DNA of 54,653 nt from Desulfobacterium sp. GTDB taxonomy: Bacteria > Desulfobacterota > Desulfobacteria > Desulfobacterales > Desulfobacteraceae. The notes under the pieces were generated by a model that was not told the DNA's origin, did not search any database, and was given only the letters and a program-made list of their open reading frames with translations. A program made the position numbers and the translations under genes. Below, piece by piece: positions 16,334 through 24,953 of this stretch. Position 1 is the stretch's first letter. Each line of letters opens with the position of its first letter. The stretch lies in the NCBI GenBank assembly GCA_030145245.1, contig JAQYWC010000081.1, positions 1 through 54,653 of the forward strand, read 5' to 3'.

Positions 16334-16497
16334 ATTACTATTCAGCTGGTGCAGTCACCTTGCTGAAAATTCAGTTCATTCCTGATTGCGCATGACCGTT
16401 GTTTTTGCTATTATCTCCAGCAATTTTACTGGAATCCGGCTTTAAACCTCCGGGTTCTCTTTTACCCAACACGTATATAAAAGAGGAGAAATACGAG

Positions 16498-16983
16498 ATG
16501 AATGTTCGCCCCAAACATGTTTTGTTCATTGTTGCCCTGATCGCTGGAATCTGTATCCACATATCAACGGCCTTTGCAAGTTCACCGGAAGATACAGTTG
16601 TTGATTTCAGTAAAGCCTACTACATGCTCGATCCGGAGATGGAAAATTACCTGACCGAAGAGGGTAAAGTGAACGATGAAGATCAGCGAATTGTTGCGCT
16701 TTATTTTGAGCAGATTGAAAAACAAGCCCTGAACCAGGGGTACAAGCCCAGTTACTTCCAGATGAGCCTGAGCAAGGTCAAAACCGAAGTCCTCAGTTCA
16801 GATGATGAAATGGCAAAGATCCGGATCACCGGGATCAAGAAACGGAGTATCAACCCCCTTTACAAGATAGTGGGAAGTCTGTACTCCATCGTGGACGAAC
16901 ATAAACTGGACCGGGTTGTCACCGTGGTTAATGAAGACGGAGACTGGAAAATCGCCCCCGGCACCTATGAGCTTCCCCGATAG
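16498..16983 (+). CDS. Exported protein of unknown function
   Basis: A 161-residue protein with a clear signal peptide: positive MNVRPKH, a hydrophobic core VLFIVALIAGICIHI and a cleavage site after AFA near residue 25. The mature part is acidic, about 135 residues, and ends VVTVVNEDGDWKIAPGTYELP, reminiscent of the final strands of NTF2-like or DUF4878-type periplasmic proteins; I cannot assign a family. The start ATG 16498 has AAGAGGAGAA upstream and leaves a proper signal peptide. It is monocistronic, flanked by copies 1 and 2 of the GGGCCGGC hairpin. Confidence 0.75.
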   Translation: MNVRPKHVLFIVALIAGICIHISTAFASSPEDTVVDFSKAYYMLDPEMENYLTEEGKVNDEDQRIVALYFEQIEKQALNQGYKPSYFQMSLSKVKTEVLSSDDEMAKIRITGIKKRSINPLYKIVGSLYSIVDEHKLDRVVTVVNEDGDWKIAPGTYELPR

Positions 16984-17010
16984 GGTTTTTTGAACAGTTA
17001 TGCTGCAAGC

Positions 17011-17051
17011 AATAGAATGGGCCGGCTATTTGCCACCTGCCGGCCCATTTA
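17011..17051 (+). terminator. GGGCCGGC-family hairpin (copy 2)
   Basis: The arms AATGGGCCGGC and GCCGGCCCATT form an 11-bp stem around a 12-base loop, 30 bp after the stop of the exported protein. The preceding AATAG is the same as in copy 1. Only TTTA follows, so termination may be modest. Confidence 0.7.
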
Positions 17052-17095
17052 GTGCCACACATTTCATCCCTGCTTAACCCTCCCCTGTGAAACCT

Positions 17096-18313
17096 ATGCT
17101 GAACAAAAGAATCGGACTCCTGTTTCTTCTATACCTCTCCCAGGGACTGCCCTTTGGATTCCAGATTACGGCCCTGCCCGTTTACCTGCGAAGCCAGAAC
17201 ACCTCCCTCACCCTCATCGGTTTTTCCAGCGCCCTGGCCCTGCCGTGGATGCTCAAGGCCCTGTGGTCACCCCTTGTGGACCGGTTCAGTATCCGGAAAA
17301 TCGGGCGCAGAAAAACCTGGATCATTCCCCTTCAAATTCTGCTGCTGGGAACGATTCTGTTCACCGCCACCCTCTCCCCGGAAAAAAACCTCACGGCTAT
17401 CCTGGCTGCGGTGTTTTTCATGAATCTGTTTGCCGCCACCCAGGACATTGCCGTGGACGGTCTGGCCGTGGACATTCTGGGAACCAATGAACTGGGACCC
17501 GGTAACGCCGCACAGGTGTGCGGTTATAAAACCGGCATGCTCATCAGCGGAGGGCTTTTGGTATGGCTCGGGGGAAGCCTGGGATGGACAGGAATGTTTC
17601 TTGTGATGGGAATATTTGTCACCCTGCCCCTTTTTGCCATCATGTTCTACCGGGAACAGGACAAAGAAAGATTCACTAAACCCATGGATATGGGAAAAAC
17701 CATGGATCTTGTGGTTAAAACCTTCAAGCTTCCCGGTGCAGGCAGGCTGATCCTGTTTATCGCTTCCTACAAATTCGGAGAGATGATGGTGGATGTGATG
17801 TTCAAACCCTTCCTCATCGACAACGGCTTTACGCCTTCACAGATCGGGCTGTGGCTGGGGACATGGGGCATGATCGCGTCCCTTTCAGGGTCCCTGTTCG
17901 GCGGTTTTCTGGCCGGAAGTTATTCCATAAGGCGCATGCTCCTCATCAGTGCCGTCGCCCGGACACTCTCCATGGCCCTGGAGTGGGCCATCTCCCTGGG
18001 AGTACCCACTGAATTTCAGGTGATCTCCGTCACCGTTCTGGAACATTTTACCGGGGGTATGCTCACAACAGTGATGTTCGCATTCATGATGTCACGGGTT
18101 AACCGGAAAATCGGAGCCACCCATTACACCATCCTGGCCACCGTCGAGGTGCTGGGGAAATCACCGGGAGGATGGATATCCGGTCCCATTGCGGAAAGTT
18201 TCGGATATCCGTTGCTGTTCGCCGCAGGAACTCTTCTTTCCCTTTTGCCACTCCTGCTGCTGCCCACAAGTGAACCAAACCGGAACTGCTTAAAGGGAGT
18301 AAAACGGATTTAA
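17096..18313 (+). CDS. MFS permease of the AmpG/PAT type
   Basis: A 405-residue, 12-segment membrane protein. [22 protein letters not shown] near the start and [17 protein letters not shown] about a third of the way in are the hallmark motifs of AmpG-like and acetyl-CoA transporter (PAT) permeases. AmpG imports anhydro-muropeptides for cell-wall recycling; that role is likely but no recycling genes are adjacent. Start choice is open: ATG 17096 or GTG 17087 three codons earlier; no SD is visible for either. It converges with a frameshifted lipoprotein gene, whose stop overlaps this gene's end by three bases. Confidence 0.85.
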   Translation: MLNKRIGLLFLLYLSQGLPFGFQITALPVYLRSQNTSLTLIGFSSALALPWMLKALWSPLVDRFSIRKIGRRKTWIIPLQILLLGTILFTATLSPEKNLTAILAAVFFMNLFAATQDIAVDGLAVDILGTNELGPGNAAQVCGYKTGMLISGGLLVWLGGSLGWTGMFLVMGIFVTLPLFAIMFYREQDKERFTKPMDMGKTMDLVVKTFKLPGAGRLILFIASYKFGEMMVDVMFKPFLIDNGFTPSQIGLWLGTWGMIASLSGSLFGGFLAGSYSIRRMLLISAVARTLSMALEWAISLGVPTEFQVISVTVLEHFTGGMLTTVMFAFMMSRVNRKIGATHYTILATVEVLGKSPGGWISGPIAESFGYPLLFAAGTLLSLLPLLLLPTSEPNRNCLKGVKRI

Positions 18314-18808
18314 TCCCCAGAGTTTTTTTTAAATAACTCATAAAGGGTCTCATAATCACTGATATGAGTCCTGATCGAATCGCCATTTGTCACTATCCAC
18401 TGTGCGATGTACGCACCAGCACCATCAGAAAAACGACCGGTGACCTTGTAGAATGCCCCCCAATAATGATCAACTTTTATTCTGATATTTTATATTATCA
18501 CTACTAATATTCGGGTCATACATGGCATTTACATCCAGATTTATTATGCAACCTTGATGTAAAAACACTATCCTGGCAATTTTTTCTGATGGTATTTTCC
18601 CATCACTACCAAAAAATGGATTTCCATCGATAAGACACGTATAGTCTCCACAACTTTTAATCTTGTGTTTTTCCGGCACGAATTTTTCCACATACACTTT
18701 TACTGACCCTACCCCATTAATAACAACTTCTATCATCTCAGCATGGGACTGTTGACATGAAACTATAAAAAGTATGACAAACATAAAAACTGGAGAAGAA
18801 TTACGCAT
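18310..18808 (-). pseudogene. Frameshifted small lipoprotein gene
   Basis: The first frame (ATG 18808) has a lipoprotein signal: hydrophobic FMFVILFIVSC with lipobox I-V-S-C18. It runs 112 codons to a TGA at 18470. The coding pattern then continues in the next frame as IRIKVDHYWGAFYKVTGRF and on through YIAQWIVTNGDSIRTHISDYETLYELF to a TAA at 18310. Removing one T from the T4 run at 18488-18491 (A4 on the coding strand) fuses the two frames into one 165-residue protein. This is a +1 disruption by insertion, a sequencing error, or a programmed shift. The function is unknown; I recognise no domain in the joined product. Confidence 0.7.
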
Positions 18809-18859
18809 ACTTTGGACTCCCGGGTTTTATATGTCGTGCCGGCAATGTGGCTGCAATTA

Positions 18860-19324
18860 TTAAAGAAGGATTGTTTTTTTTTCGGTGTTTATTTTTTCAT
18901 ATCTATTTTTAATTGTATTCATCAAGACAAGCGATTGTGTATGAATTGACGGATCGCCTTTTTTTAGCTTAGAAGCGCTAAAATTATTGAATATTACCGG
19001 CAAGATACAGCCTTTTGCAGACATTGAAGAGTTAGCTCTATGTATTTGTATATTCAACCGATGACCAGTATTTTTCAATTCTAATCTCCATCCTTTAGGA
19101 CCATCAGATCTAATTTTCAGGCCATAGGTACCGATTTTTATTCTGCTTAAATCGTTTTTAGATTTTCCAGATAACGCTCCACTTTCATATTCGTCCCACG
19201 GGAGTTCAGATGTATAGCAAAGCCTTTCCCAGGAAAGTCCATTGACAGTCTGAATATACATTTCGCCCCAACGATCTTCATTTTGGTAGGTTCGCCGTAA
19301 TATATAGATAAATTCCCAACTCAT
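18860..19324 (-). CDS. DUF5675-like protein
   Basis: A 154-residue protein. The start ATG 19324 is preceded by AGGAAACGG; the frame is open further upstream but would then include the 11-C tract. The core reads CYTSELPWDE, then IKIGTYGLKI, then LNIQIHRANSSMSAKGCILP. This matches the DUF5675 plan (Leu-Pro strand, a short Gly-Thr-Tyr strand, then I-x-I-H-x-A-N and G-C-I-L). Such proteins occur in phage-like and secretion contexts; no phage genes are near. It is AT-richer than most of the window. Confidence 0.65.
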   Translation of the reverse strand: MSWEFIYILRRTYQNEDRWGEMYIQTVNGLSWERLCYTSELPWDEYESGALSGKSKNDLSRIKIGTYGLKIRSDGPKGWRLELKNTGHRLNIQIHRANSSMSAKGCILPVIFNNFSASKLKKGDPSIHTQSLVLMNTIKNRYEKINTEKKTILL

Positions 19325-19354
19325 TTTTCCGTTTCCTGTTTGATAACGGTTAAC

Positions 19355-19365
19355 GGGGGGGGGGG
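19355..19365. repeat. 11-base G homopolymer tract
   Basis: Eleven consecutive G on the plus strand (C11 on the coding strand) begin 31 bp upstream of the DUF5675-like start codon. Tracts of this length are prone to slipped-strand change; here it would alter promoter spacing or the leader, not the protein. Confidence 0.9.
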
Positions 19366-19396
19366 CAGTTACCAATCCGCCCCCCAGAGCCATCCT

Positions 19397-19868
19397 CTAC
19401 TCTGAATTACTGTGGACAAACCCTTCCCGACCCTTGTAATCCTTTACACAATCTCCCATACCAAACTTTAAGGCTAATTTTGAAAGGATAAAATCAGGGA
19501 GTAATCCCCTTAGAATAATGGCAATATAAAGCCGTCTCGGTCTGCATACGATATGAATATTTTTCTTTAACCCGGATTCTACAATCCCTTCTGCAACATC
19601 ATCGTGATCCTTTACAGACGGGAAACAAATCCTCCACAGCTTTTTCGAAAAGTTCCAGCACCCTCTCTCTGTCCGACACATCACAATGATAGGTAAAAAC
19701 TTTTCCTCCCATTTCTTTAAGTACTTTTTCAGCATTTCCCATTTCGTCCAGACTGAGATCCCAGATAGTCACTTCGCATCCTTCCCGGACCAATCGTTTA
19801 CATGTCGCAAAACCGATCCCCATGGCACCGCCGGTAACAATGGCTTTTTTGCCGGTTAACTGAGTCAT
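19397..19868 (-). pseudogene. Short-chain dehydrogenase with internal deletion and frameshift
   Basis: From ATG 19868 (SD GGAG) the frame encodes the SDR N-terminus: KKAIVTGGAMGIGFATCKRL with the TGxxxGIG loop, then IWDLSLDEMG and HCDVSDRERV, and runs into a premature stop at 19599. The other frame then resumes with the C-terminal end of the same family: HDDVAEGIVESGLKKN, RLYIAIILRGLLPDFIL. About 120 residues in the middle, including the Ser and Tyr-x-x-x-Lys catalytic residues, are missing. The gene is therefore dead: deletion with loss of frame. It lies just upstream of the DUF5675-like gene on the same strand. Confidence 0.8.
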
Positions 19869-20198
19869 GACATACTCCTTTCCCAAAAGATATTGTTAAT
19901 TACTAATGGCAGCCCTGCTCTGCTTAGCAGAAAGTTCATATAAACGGGTTGAGAATCTTGAGATGAGAATGCTGATAATGACGGTCAACATTCTCAATGT
20001 GTGCACCATATGCCATTGTAAGTCCAAGACTATATACAAATATCCCATTTACCATTGCAATGGATACAGGTTTATTTAAGGAGACATTTCGCAGACAGGA
20101 CAAAAGCAATCATATAACCCAGGTTTCCCTTCTCTTTTTTGCCTGGTTTAATGGTTTGGATGCTGTTATTATTTCAGATAAAAACAACAGGAATATCC
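19869..20198. other. Intergenic region, no gene seen (330 bp)
   Basis: AT-rich spacer between the SDR pseudogene and the FemAB-like gene. It holds an imperfectly spaced inverted repeat, TGAGAATG (19964-19971) and CATTCTCA (19989-19996), with a 17-base loop. A 71-codon frame at 19997-20212 has no SD and no recognisable domain, and I do not call it. Confidence 0.5.
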
Positions 20199-21266
20199 AT
20201 GAGTCATTTTAACAGATTAGAGATAAAAGTAATTGCAAGTTCTGATGCATGGGACAGGTATGTGCTGAATCATGAACAATCAGGATATTGCCATCTTTTT
20301 AATTGGAGCAGGGTTATTGAAGATGCCTATCTTCACAAACCTTTTTACCTTGCAGCAATAAAGAAAGGTCTGACAAACAAAGGTAGAATCTGCGGCATTT
20401 TACCCCTTTTTAAATTCAGTAGTATCCCAGGCAGATCAAAGCTTATATCCATCCCTTTTTTTGATACCGCAGGCATCCTTGCCAGGAACATGGAAGCCCG
20501 GTCCTTTCTATTTAAAAAAGCTTCATGCTTTCCAGGGCAGCCCATTTCCTCAGCCATGGAACTCAGGCAGGACAGCCCGCTGGATATCCCTGATATGGAA
20601 ATTTCAGGTGTAATGCCTCAAATTTACACAGCGAAAAAAGGCATCTCTCTTGACCTTACAGATTCCCAGAATAAAATGATGGCAGGTTTCAAGTCAAAAC
20701 TGAGAAACCAGATTCGCAAAGGACAGAAGAATGGCCTGACCTGGAAGATCGGAAAAACCGGACTTTTAGATCCTTTTTACCAGGTGTTCAGCCGTAATAT
20801 GAGGGACCTTGGTTCACCTGTCCATTCAAAGAAATTTTTCAGCAGCATTTTTAAATATTTTCATGGGCACTCATTCATATGTGTTGTCTTTTTCAGATCT
20901 CAACCGGTGGCGGCTTCATTCATGTTCAGGTTTAAAAACAGGCTTGCCAACCCGTGGGCATCATCGATCAGGGAATATCGGCACCTGAATTCAAATATGT
21001 TCCTCTATTGGCAGATGATTAAATTTGCATGCAATATCGGCATGGATACATTTGACATGGGAAGATCTTCCAAAGGCGCTCCGACCTATAGATTCAAAAA
21101 ACAATGGGGCCCTTCCGAAAACCAGATCTTTTGGTACAGCTGGTTTTTCCGGGGCAAGGCCATTAACATGCCTGGAGAAACCCTGGTCATTGAACCCTGG
21201 AAAAAACTCCCCCTGGGAATTGCAAATCTTATGGGCCCTTTTTTGAGAAGACATATATCTTTGTGA
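20199..21266 (+). CDS. FemAB/GNAT-like acyl or aminoacyl transferase
   Basis: A 355-residue protein resembling FemAB-related transferases with a GNAT fold (PF13480 type). Features are an N-terminal WDRYVLNHEQSGYCHLFNWS, GILPLFKF, the basic KLRNQIRKGQKNGLTWKI helix, PVHSKKFF, the strand VAASFMFRFKNRLANPWASS and the late DMGRSSKGAPTYRFKKQWG. This matches FemAB proteins linked to exopolysaccharide or PEP-CTERM loci and peptidoglycan bridge enzymes. There are no polysaccharide genes adjacent, so its substrate is unknown. ATG 20199 has AGGA upstream; the open frame extends to 20139 but gives no better SD. Confidence 0.8.
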   Translation: MSHFNRLEIKVIASSDAWDRYVLNHEQSGYCHLFNWSRVIEDAYLHKPFYLAAIKKGLTNKGRICGILPLFKFSSIPGRSKLISIPFFDTAGILARNMEARSFLFKKASCFPGQPISSAMELRQDSPLDIPDMEISGVMPQIYTAKKGISLDLTDSQNKMMAGFKSKLRNQIRKGQKNGLTWKIGKTGLLDPFYQVFSRNMRDLGSPVHSKKFFSSIFKYFHGHSFICVVFFRSQPVAASFMFRFKNRLANPWASSIREYRHLNSNMFLYWQMIKFACNIGMDTFDMGRSSKGAPTYRFKKQWGPSENQIFWYSWFFRGKAINMPGETLVIEPWKKLPLGIANLMGPFLRRHISL

Positions 21267-21429
21267 GGCTTTGCTTCATGATTCAGGAAACTATTTACCA
21301 TAGTTTATTCGACCTCTTTTTTCTAATAGCCCCGGGTTGTATTGTCCTGGGATTTTTGTTAATGTAATGATTTTATTTTTAATGTACAGTAAGAGCCAAT
21401 ACAAACCCTTTAATATATAAGGACTCAAG

Positions 21430-22044
21430 ATGAAAGTTGAATTAGATAAGGTAAGTTATGTTCTCGGCCAGACGATAGGTAGCGATTTTAAGAAACAGGG
21501 TCTTGAGATTGATCCTAAAATCTTTGCGGATTCATTTATCGCGGCTTTTAACGGTGAAGAGCCTAAAATGCCTGTTGGAGCAATGCAGCTGGTTATGCAG
21601 AATTTCCAAGCAGCAATGCAGGAAAAAATGCAGGCAAAGCAGCAGGAAGCAGGAAGTAAAAACATTGAAGCCGGAAAGAACTTCCTTGAAGAAAACAGTA
21701 AAAAAGAGGGTGTTAAAGTTACTGAAAGCGGACTTCAGTATAAAGTAATCACTGAAGGAAGCGGAAAGAAACCAGCCGTTACAGATACCGTTGAGACGCA
21801 TTATGAAGGTAAGACACTTGAGGGTACAATCTTTGACAGCTCATATAAACGTGGACAGACAGCAACGTTCCCACTGAATGGTGTCATTAAAGGCTGGACA
21901 GAGGCGCTTCAGCTTATGGCAGAGGGTTCAAAATATGAGCTGTATATTCCATCTGAGCTTGCATATGGTGCAGCCGGCAGTGGTGGTACGATTGAGCCCT
22001 ATTCTACATTGATTTTCACGGTTGAACTTGTCGCTGTAAAATAG
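21430..22044 (+). CDS. FKBP-type peptidyl-prolyl cis-trans isomerase (FklB/Mip-like)
   Basis: A 204-residue protein. Residues 1-95 are the helical dimerisation domain of Mip/FklB-type FKBPs (VSYVLGQTIGSDFKKQGLEID and a Gln/Lys-rich long helix). Residues 100-204 are the FKBP catalytic domain: VETHYEGKTLEGTIFDSS, VIKGWTEALQLMAEGSKYELYIPSELAYG and LIFTVELVAVK, with the usual active-site aromatic and Asp residues. There is no signal peptide, so it is cytoplasmic and closest to FklB, acting as a folding helper. SD AAGGACTC upstream. A long hairpin terminator follows. Confidence 0.92.
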   Translation: MKVELDKVSYVLGQTIGSDFKKQGLEIDPKIFADSFIAAFNGEEPKMPVGAMQLVMQNFQAAMQEKMQAKQQEAGSKNIEAGKNFLEENSKKEGVKVTESGLQYKVITEGSGKKPAVTDTVETHYEGKTLEGTIFDSSYKRGQTATFPLNGVIKGWTEALQLMAEGSKYELYIPSELAYGAAGSGGTIEPYSTLIFTVELVAVK

Positions 22045-22083
22045 ACACCGCCTTTTCATCATCCAAGATATCGTTCAACCCGC

Positions 22084-22146
22084 AAAAGCTTCCCATGCCC
22101 TCCGACGGATTTTTAAGCACTCATTCCCGGGCATGGGAAGCTTTTT
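22084..22146 (+). terminator. Long-stem terminator after the FKBP gene
   Basis: A 17-bp perfect stem, AAAAGCTTCCCATGCCC (22084-22100) with GGGCATGGGAAGCTTTT (22129-22145), encloses a 28-base loop and ends in a T-run on both strands. It can terminate from both directions. The inner arm overlaps the end of the broken ORF on the minus strand. Confidence 0.75.
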
Positions 22147-22603
22147 GCTCCCTTTGGTCTTCATCCAATTGTCCAACCAGATGGACCAGACCCTGCAGAT
22201 CCTTTGAATTTGCTTCTTGTGCCACTGATAAAAATGCCCCAAGGGCCTGCGGACCACGGCGATTCGAATAATCTATAAACGCCTGAGAATGATTTCCAGA
22301 CCATGACGCAGCAATCATAAGATTACTTTTATCTTCTTTGGAAACCCCGGCTGCAAACTTATGGTATGCTATTTGTTCTTTACTTTCATCTGATATATAC
22401 CAACTTATCTCAAAAAAAGTCTTTGTTCTCGCCTGCTTTATAACTAGCACCTAATGCATCCCAGATATTGAGTATGGTTTGCGTTTGCGTTTGCGTTTGC
22501 GTTTGCGTTTGCGTTTGCACTGCTATATCGCAGCTTGATACCCCAGGGGGAGTAATTTCGATAGATAAGTAAACTTTGTCCGATGTTTTAAAAGCATGGG
22601 CCG
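22121..22603 (-). pseudogene. Headless, frameshifted ORF with a (Gln-Thr)7 repeat
   Basis: On the minus strand a protein-like frame begins after the hairpin near 22603 without any start codon. It reads KTSDKVYLSIEITPPGVSSCDIA, then a (Gln-Thr) repeat, then ILNIWDALGASYKAGENKDFF, and hits a stop. The next frame takes over as EISWYISDESKEQIAYHKFA and continues to ASHARE and a TGA at 22121. Deleting one base of the 7-base A/T run at 22412-22418 joins them. The joined product is about 160 residues, soluble, and of no family I know. A GTG at 22450 could start the second part alone but has no SD. The N-terminus appears lost. Confidence 0.55.
22477..22518. repeat. Hexanucleotide microsatellite (GTTTGC)7
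   Basis: Seven perfect tandem copies of GTTTGC (plus strand). In the broken minus-strand ORF this encodes seven Gln-Thr pairs. A unit of six bases changes protein length without changing frame. Confidence 0.97.
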
Positions 22604-22625
22604 GCTTGATGCCGGCCCATTCATT
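22596..22625 (-). terminator. GGGCCGGC-family hairpin (copy 3), end of the GlpSTPQV-type operon
   Basis: The arms ATGGGCCGGC and GCCGGCCCAT form a 10-bp stem with a 5-base loop. On the minus strand GCTTTT follows. It lies about 50 bp past the stop of the solute-binding protein gene and shares GAATGGGCCGGCATC with copy 1. Confidence 0.75.
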
Positions 22626-22670
22626 GTCATTCGGCGGGTGCAGCCCTGAGGGTGCACGTTCAGTATATTC

Positions 22671-24422
22671 CTACTTCACCCTCCCCTCTTTCCATGCCTG
22701 GAGAAGCTTATCATAGTCAAGGGTTTCCCCTTGAGGTTTTTCGTTGGCAAGCTTGGCTTTTGGTGAACCAGGTTTGTTGAGCCAGTAGGATTCAGGCTTT
22801 TCCGGGTTCAGGAGCGGCCCCTGGTCACCCTGGACACCGGATCGTGCAATGCGCATGAGGACCCGGTCCTGCTCCCTTGCCAGGTTATCCATGGCCGTTG
22901 ACACGGTCACTTCGCCGGCAACGGCCTCACCGATATTCTGCCACCAGAGCTGGGCAAGCTTTGGATAGTCCGGGACATTGGTACCGGTGGGGGTCCAGGC
23001 CACCCTTGCCGGACTTCGGTAGAACTCCACGAGTCCCCCAAGCTTGGGTGCCCGTTCGGTAAAGGAGGCGTGCCGGATATCGCTGTCCCGGATGGGGGTC
23101 AGCCCCACATGGGTCTTTTTAAGGGATACGGTCTTGCAGACGCAGAACTGGGCAAAGAGCCAGGCCGCCTTTCTACGCTCCAACGGGGTGCTCTTGAGCA
23201 ATGTCCAGGAACCGCAGTCCTGGTATCCAAGCTTCATCCCCTCTTCCCAGTAGGGTCCGTGGGGTGATGGGGCCATCCGCCACTTGGGCGTGCCGTCCGC
23301 GTTGACCACGGGCAGCCCCTCCTTGACAATGGAGGAGACAAAGGAGTTGTACCAGAAGATCTGCTGGGCCACATTGCCCGTTGCAAGGTAGGGCAGGGAC
23401 TGGTAGAAGTCCATGCCAAGGGCGCCCGGGGGCGCATATTTCCTGAGCCAGGACATATATTTCTTGAGGGCGTATTTGGCGGCAGGACCGTTGGCCGCCC
23501 CGCCCCTGCTCACGCTGGAGCCCACGGGCCGGTTGTTTTCATCCACCCGGATACCCCATTCATCCACGGGCTTTCCATTGGGAATGCCCTTGTCTCCGGC
23601 ACCGGCCATGGAGAGCCAGGCATCGGTGAACCGCCAGCCAAGATCCGGGGCCTTTTTGCCGTAATCCATGTGGCCGTAGATGGCCCGCCCGTTAATCTCG
23701 CCCACATGCTCACTGAAGAACTCGGCAATATCTTCGTAGGCAGACCAGTTAACCGGTACCCCCAGCTCATACCCATAAATATCCTTGAACTGACGCTTGA
23801 AATCCTCCCGGGTAAACCAGTCGTAACGGAACCAGTAGAGGTTGGCAAACTGCTGGTCGGGCAGCTGGTAAAGCTTGCCGTCGACTCCTGTGGTAAAGGA
23901 TTTGCCCATGAAATCATCCACATCCAGGGTGGGCAGGGTCACCTCTTTTCCCTCTTCCGCCATCCAGTCGGTGAGGTTGACCACATGGCCGTACCTGGAA
24001 TGGGTGCCGATGAGATCCGAATCATTTACATAGGCGTCAAACACGTTCTTGCCGGACTGCATCTGGATCTGGAGCTTCTCGATCACATCGCCTTCCTGGA
24101 TCAGATCGTGGGTGACCTTGATGCCGGTGATCTCTTCAAAGGCTTTTGCAAGCACCTTTGACTCATACTCATGGGTGGGGATGGTCTCGGATACCACCTT
24201 GATCTCCATGCCCTTAAACGGACGGGCCGCATTGATGAACCACTCCATCTCCCCGGCCTGCTGCTGCCTTGACAGGGTGGATGGCTGGAACTCCTTGTCG
24301 ATCCATTGTTGTGCGGCGGTCATGTCTGCCATTGCAGGGCCGGAACAGAAGGTGAACAATATCGCTGAAACAACTCCCGGAAGCCATTTCCCGGGCATCT
24401 TTCCCAACACTTTCTTCATCAT
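22671..24422 (-). CDS. glpV: ABC transporter solute-binding protein, GlpV-like
   Basis: A 583-residue periplasmic binding protein of the large family-1 type. A signal peptide (MMKKVLGKMPGKWLPGVVSAILF, cleaved after AMA near residue 35) is followed by VVSETIPTHEYESKVLAKAFEEITGIKVTHDL, typical of the first lobe. The start ATG 24422 has GGAGGAGCGC upstream; the frame runs further up but without a signal peptide or SD. Length, order and the DUF2160 neighbour match GlpV of the rhizobial glycerol ABC system. Glycerol is thus the likely ligand, but other polyols are possible. It is the last gene of the operon. Confidence 0.85.
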   Translation of the reverse strand: MMKKVLGKMPGKWLPGVVSAILFTFCSGPAMADMTAAQQWIDKEFQPSTLSRQQQAGEMEWFINAARPFKGMEIKVVSETIPTHEYESKVLAKAFEEITGIKVTHDLIQEGDVIEKLQIQMQSGKNVFDAYVNDSDLIGTHSRYGHVVNLTDWMAEEGKEVTLPTLDVDDFMGKSFTTGVDGKLYQLPDQQFANLYWFRYDWFTREDFKRQFKDIYGYELGVPVNWSAYEDIAEFFSEHVGEINGRAIYGHMDYGKKAPDLGWRFTDAWLSMAGAGDKGIPNGKPVDEWGIRVDENNRPVGSSVSRGGAANGPAAKYALKKYMSWLRKYAPPGALGMDFYQSLPYLATGNVAQQIFWYNSFVSSIVKEGLPVVNADGTPKWRMAPSPHGPYWEEGMKLGYQDCGSWTLLKSTPLERRKAAWLFAQFCVCKTVSLKKTHVGLTPIRDSDIRHASFTERAPKLGGLVEFYRSPARVAWTPTGTNVPDYPKLAQLWWQNIGEAVAGEVTVSTAMDNLAREQDRVLMRIARSGVQGDQGPLLNPEKPESYWLNKPGSPKAKLANEKPQGETLDYDKLLQAWKEGRVK

Positions 24423-24597
24423 ATGCGCTCCTCCTTGTGGCCTTAAGAATGGGGGTTCCGGTTGTCCGGGCAAGCCCACCGGTGAAAAGGCCGTTAACAC
24501 CGGCGACACCCCTTGGATTATAGACATCGCACTCGAATTGATGCCTGCTTTACCGCTTGAAAGAAGAAAGGGGCTCTGTTCATATGGGAATCAACAC

Positions 24598-24876
24598 TCA
24601 TCCCCAGCGCATGACCACCACCATCCAGGCAAGGGAGAGACCAAGCGCGATCCACAGGGTCAGGCTGGTCAGTCCCAGCCAGGCCAGGTGAATGTATGCG
24701 CTGCTCAAAAGCCCGATAAAGAGCCGGTCTCCCCGGGTGGTTGCAATGGGCAGAAAGCCCCGTCGTTTGATGCAGGGCGAAACCACCTGCCAGAGGGTCA
24801 TGCCAAAGAGCATCAGGGCAATGGTGATAAAAAAAACCGCTGTGGGAACCGTCCATGCCATCCATTCCAGTGTCAT
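24598..24876 (-). CDS. DUF2160 small membrane protein of the GlpSTPQV-type operon
   Basis: A 92-residue protein with two or three membrane segments (VPTAVFFITIALMLFGMTLW; HLAWLGLTSLTLWIALGLSLAW) joined by a basic loop with FLPIATTRGDRLFIGLL. This is the DUF2160 pattern, found almost only between the permease and binding-protein genes of glycerol-type ABC operons, exactly as here. Its role is unproven; it may be an accessory subunit. AGGAGGATACG is a strong SD. The 175-bp gap to the binding-protein gene holds nothing I recognise. Confidence 0.88.
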   Translation of the reverse strand: MTLEWMAWTVPTAVFFITIALMLFGMTLWQVVSPCIKRRGFLPIATTRGDRLFIGLLSSAYIHLAWLGLTSLTLWIALGLSLAWMVVVMRWG

Positions 24877-24953
24877 CGTATCCTCCTAACCGGGACCAAC
24901 CGGAACCCAAAAGATTATCTTGCCAAAATAACGCGAAAGTCTGAGCTAAGAAG

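Noticed and set aside
18860-19393. DUF5675-like gene considered as a prophage marker
   Set aside because: No capsid, tail, integrase or attachment-site features are nearby; one gene of this type is not enough.
19997-20212. 71-codon frame ahead of the FemAB-like gene
   Set aside because: No SD, unremarkable composition, and overlap with the better-supported start at 20199.
22477-22518. Tandem repeat considered as a CRISPR array
   Set aside because: The unit is only six bases with no spacers; it is a microsatellite.
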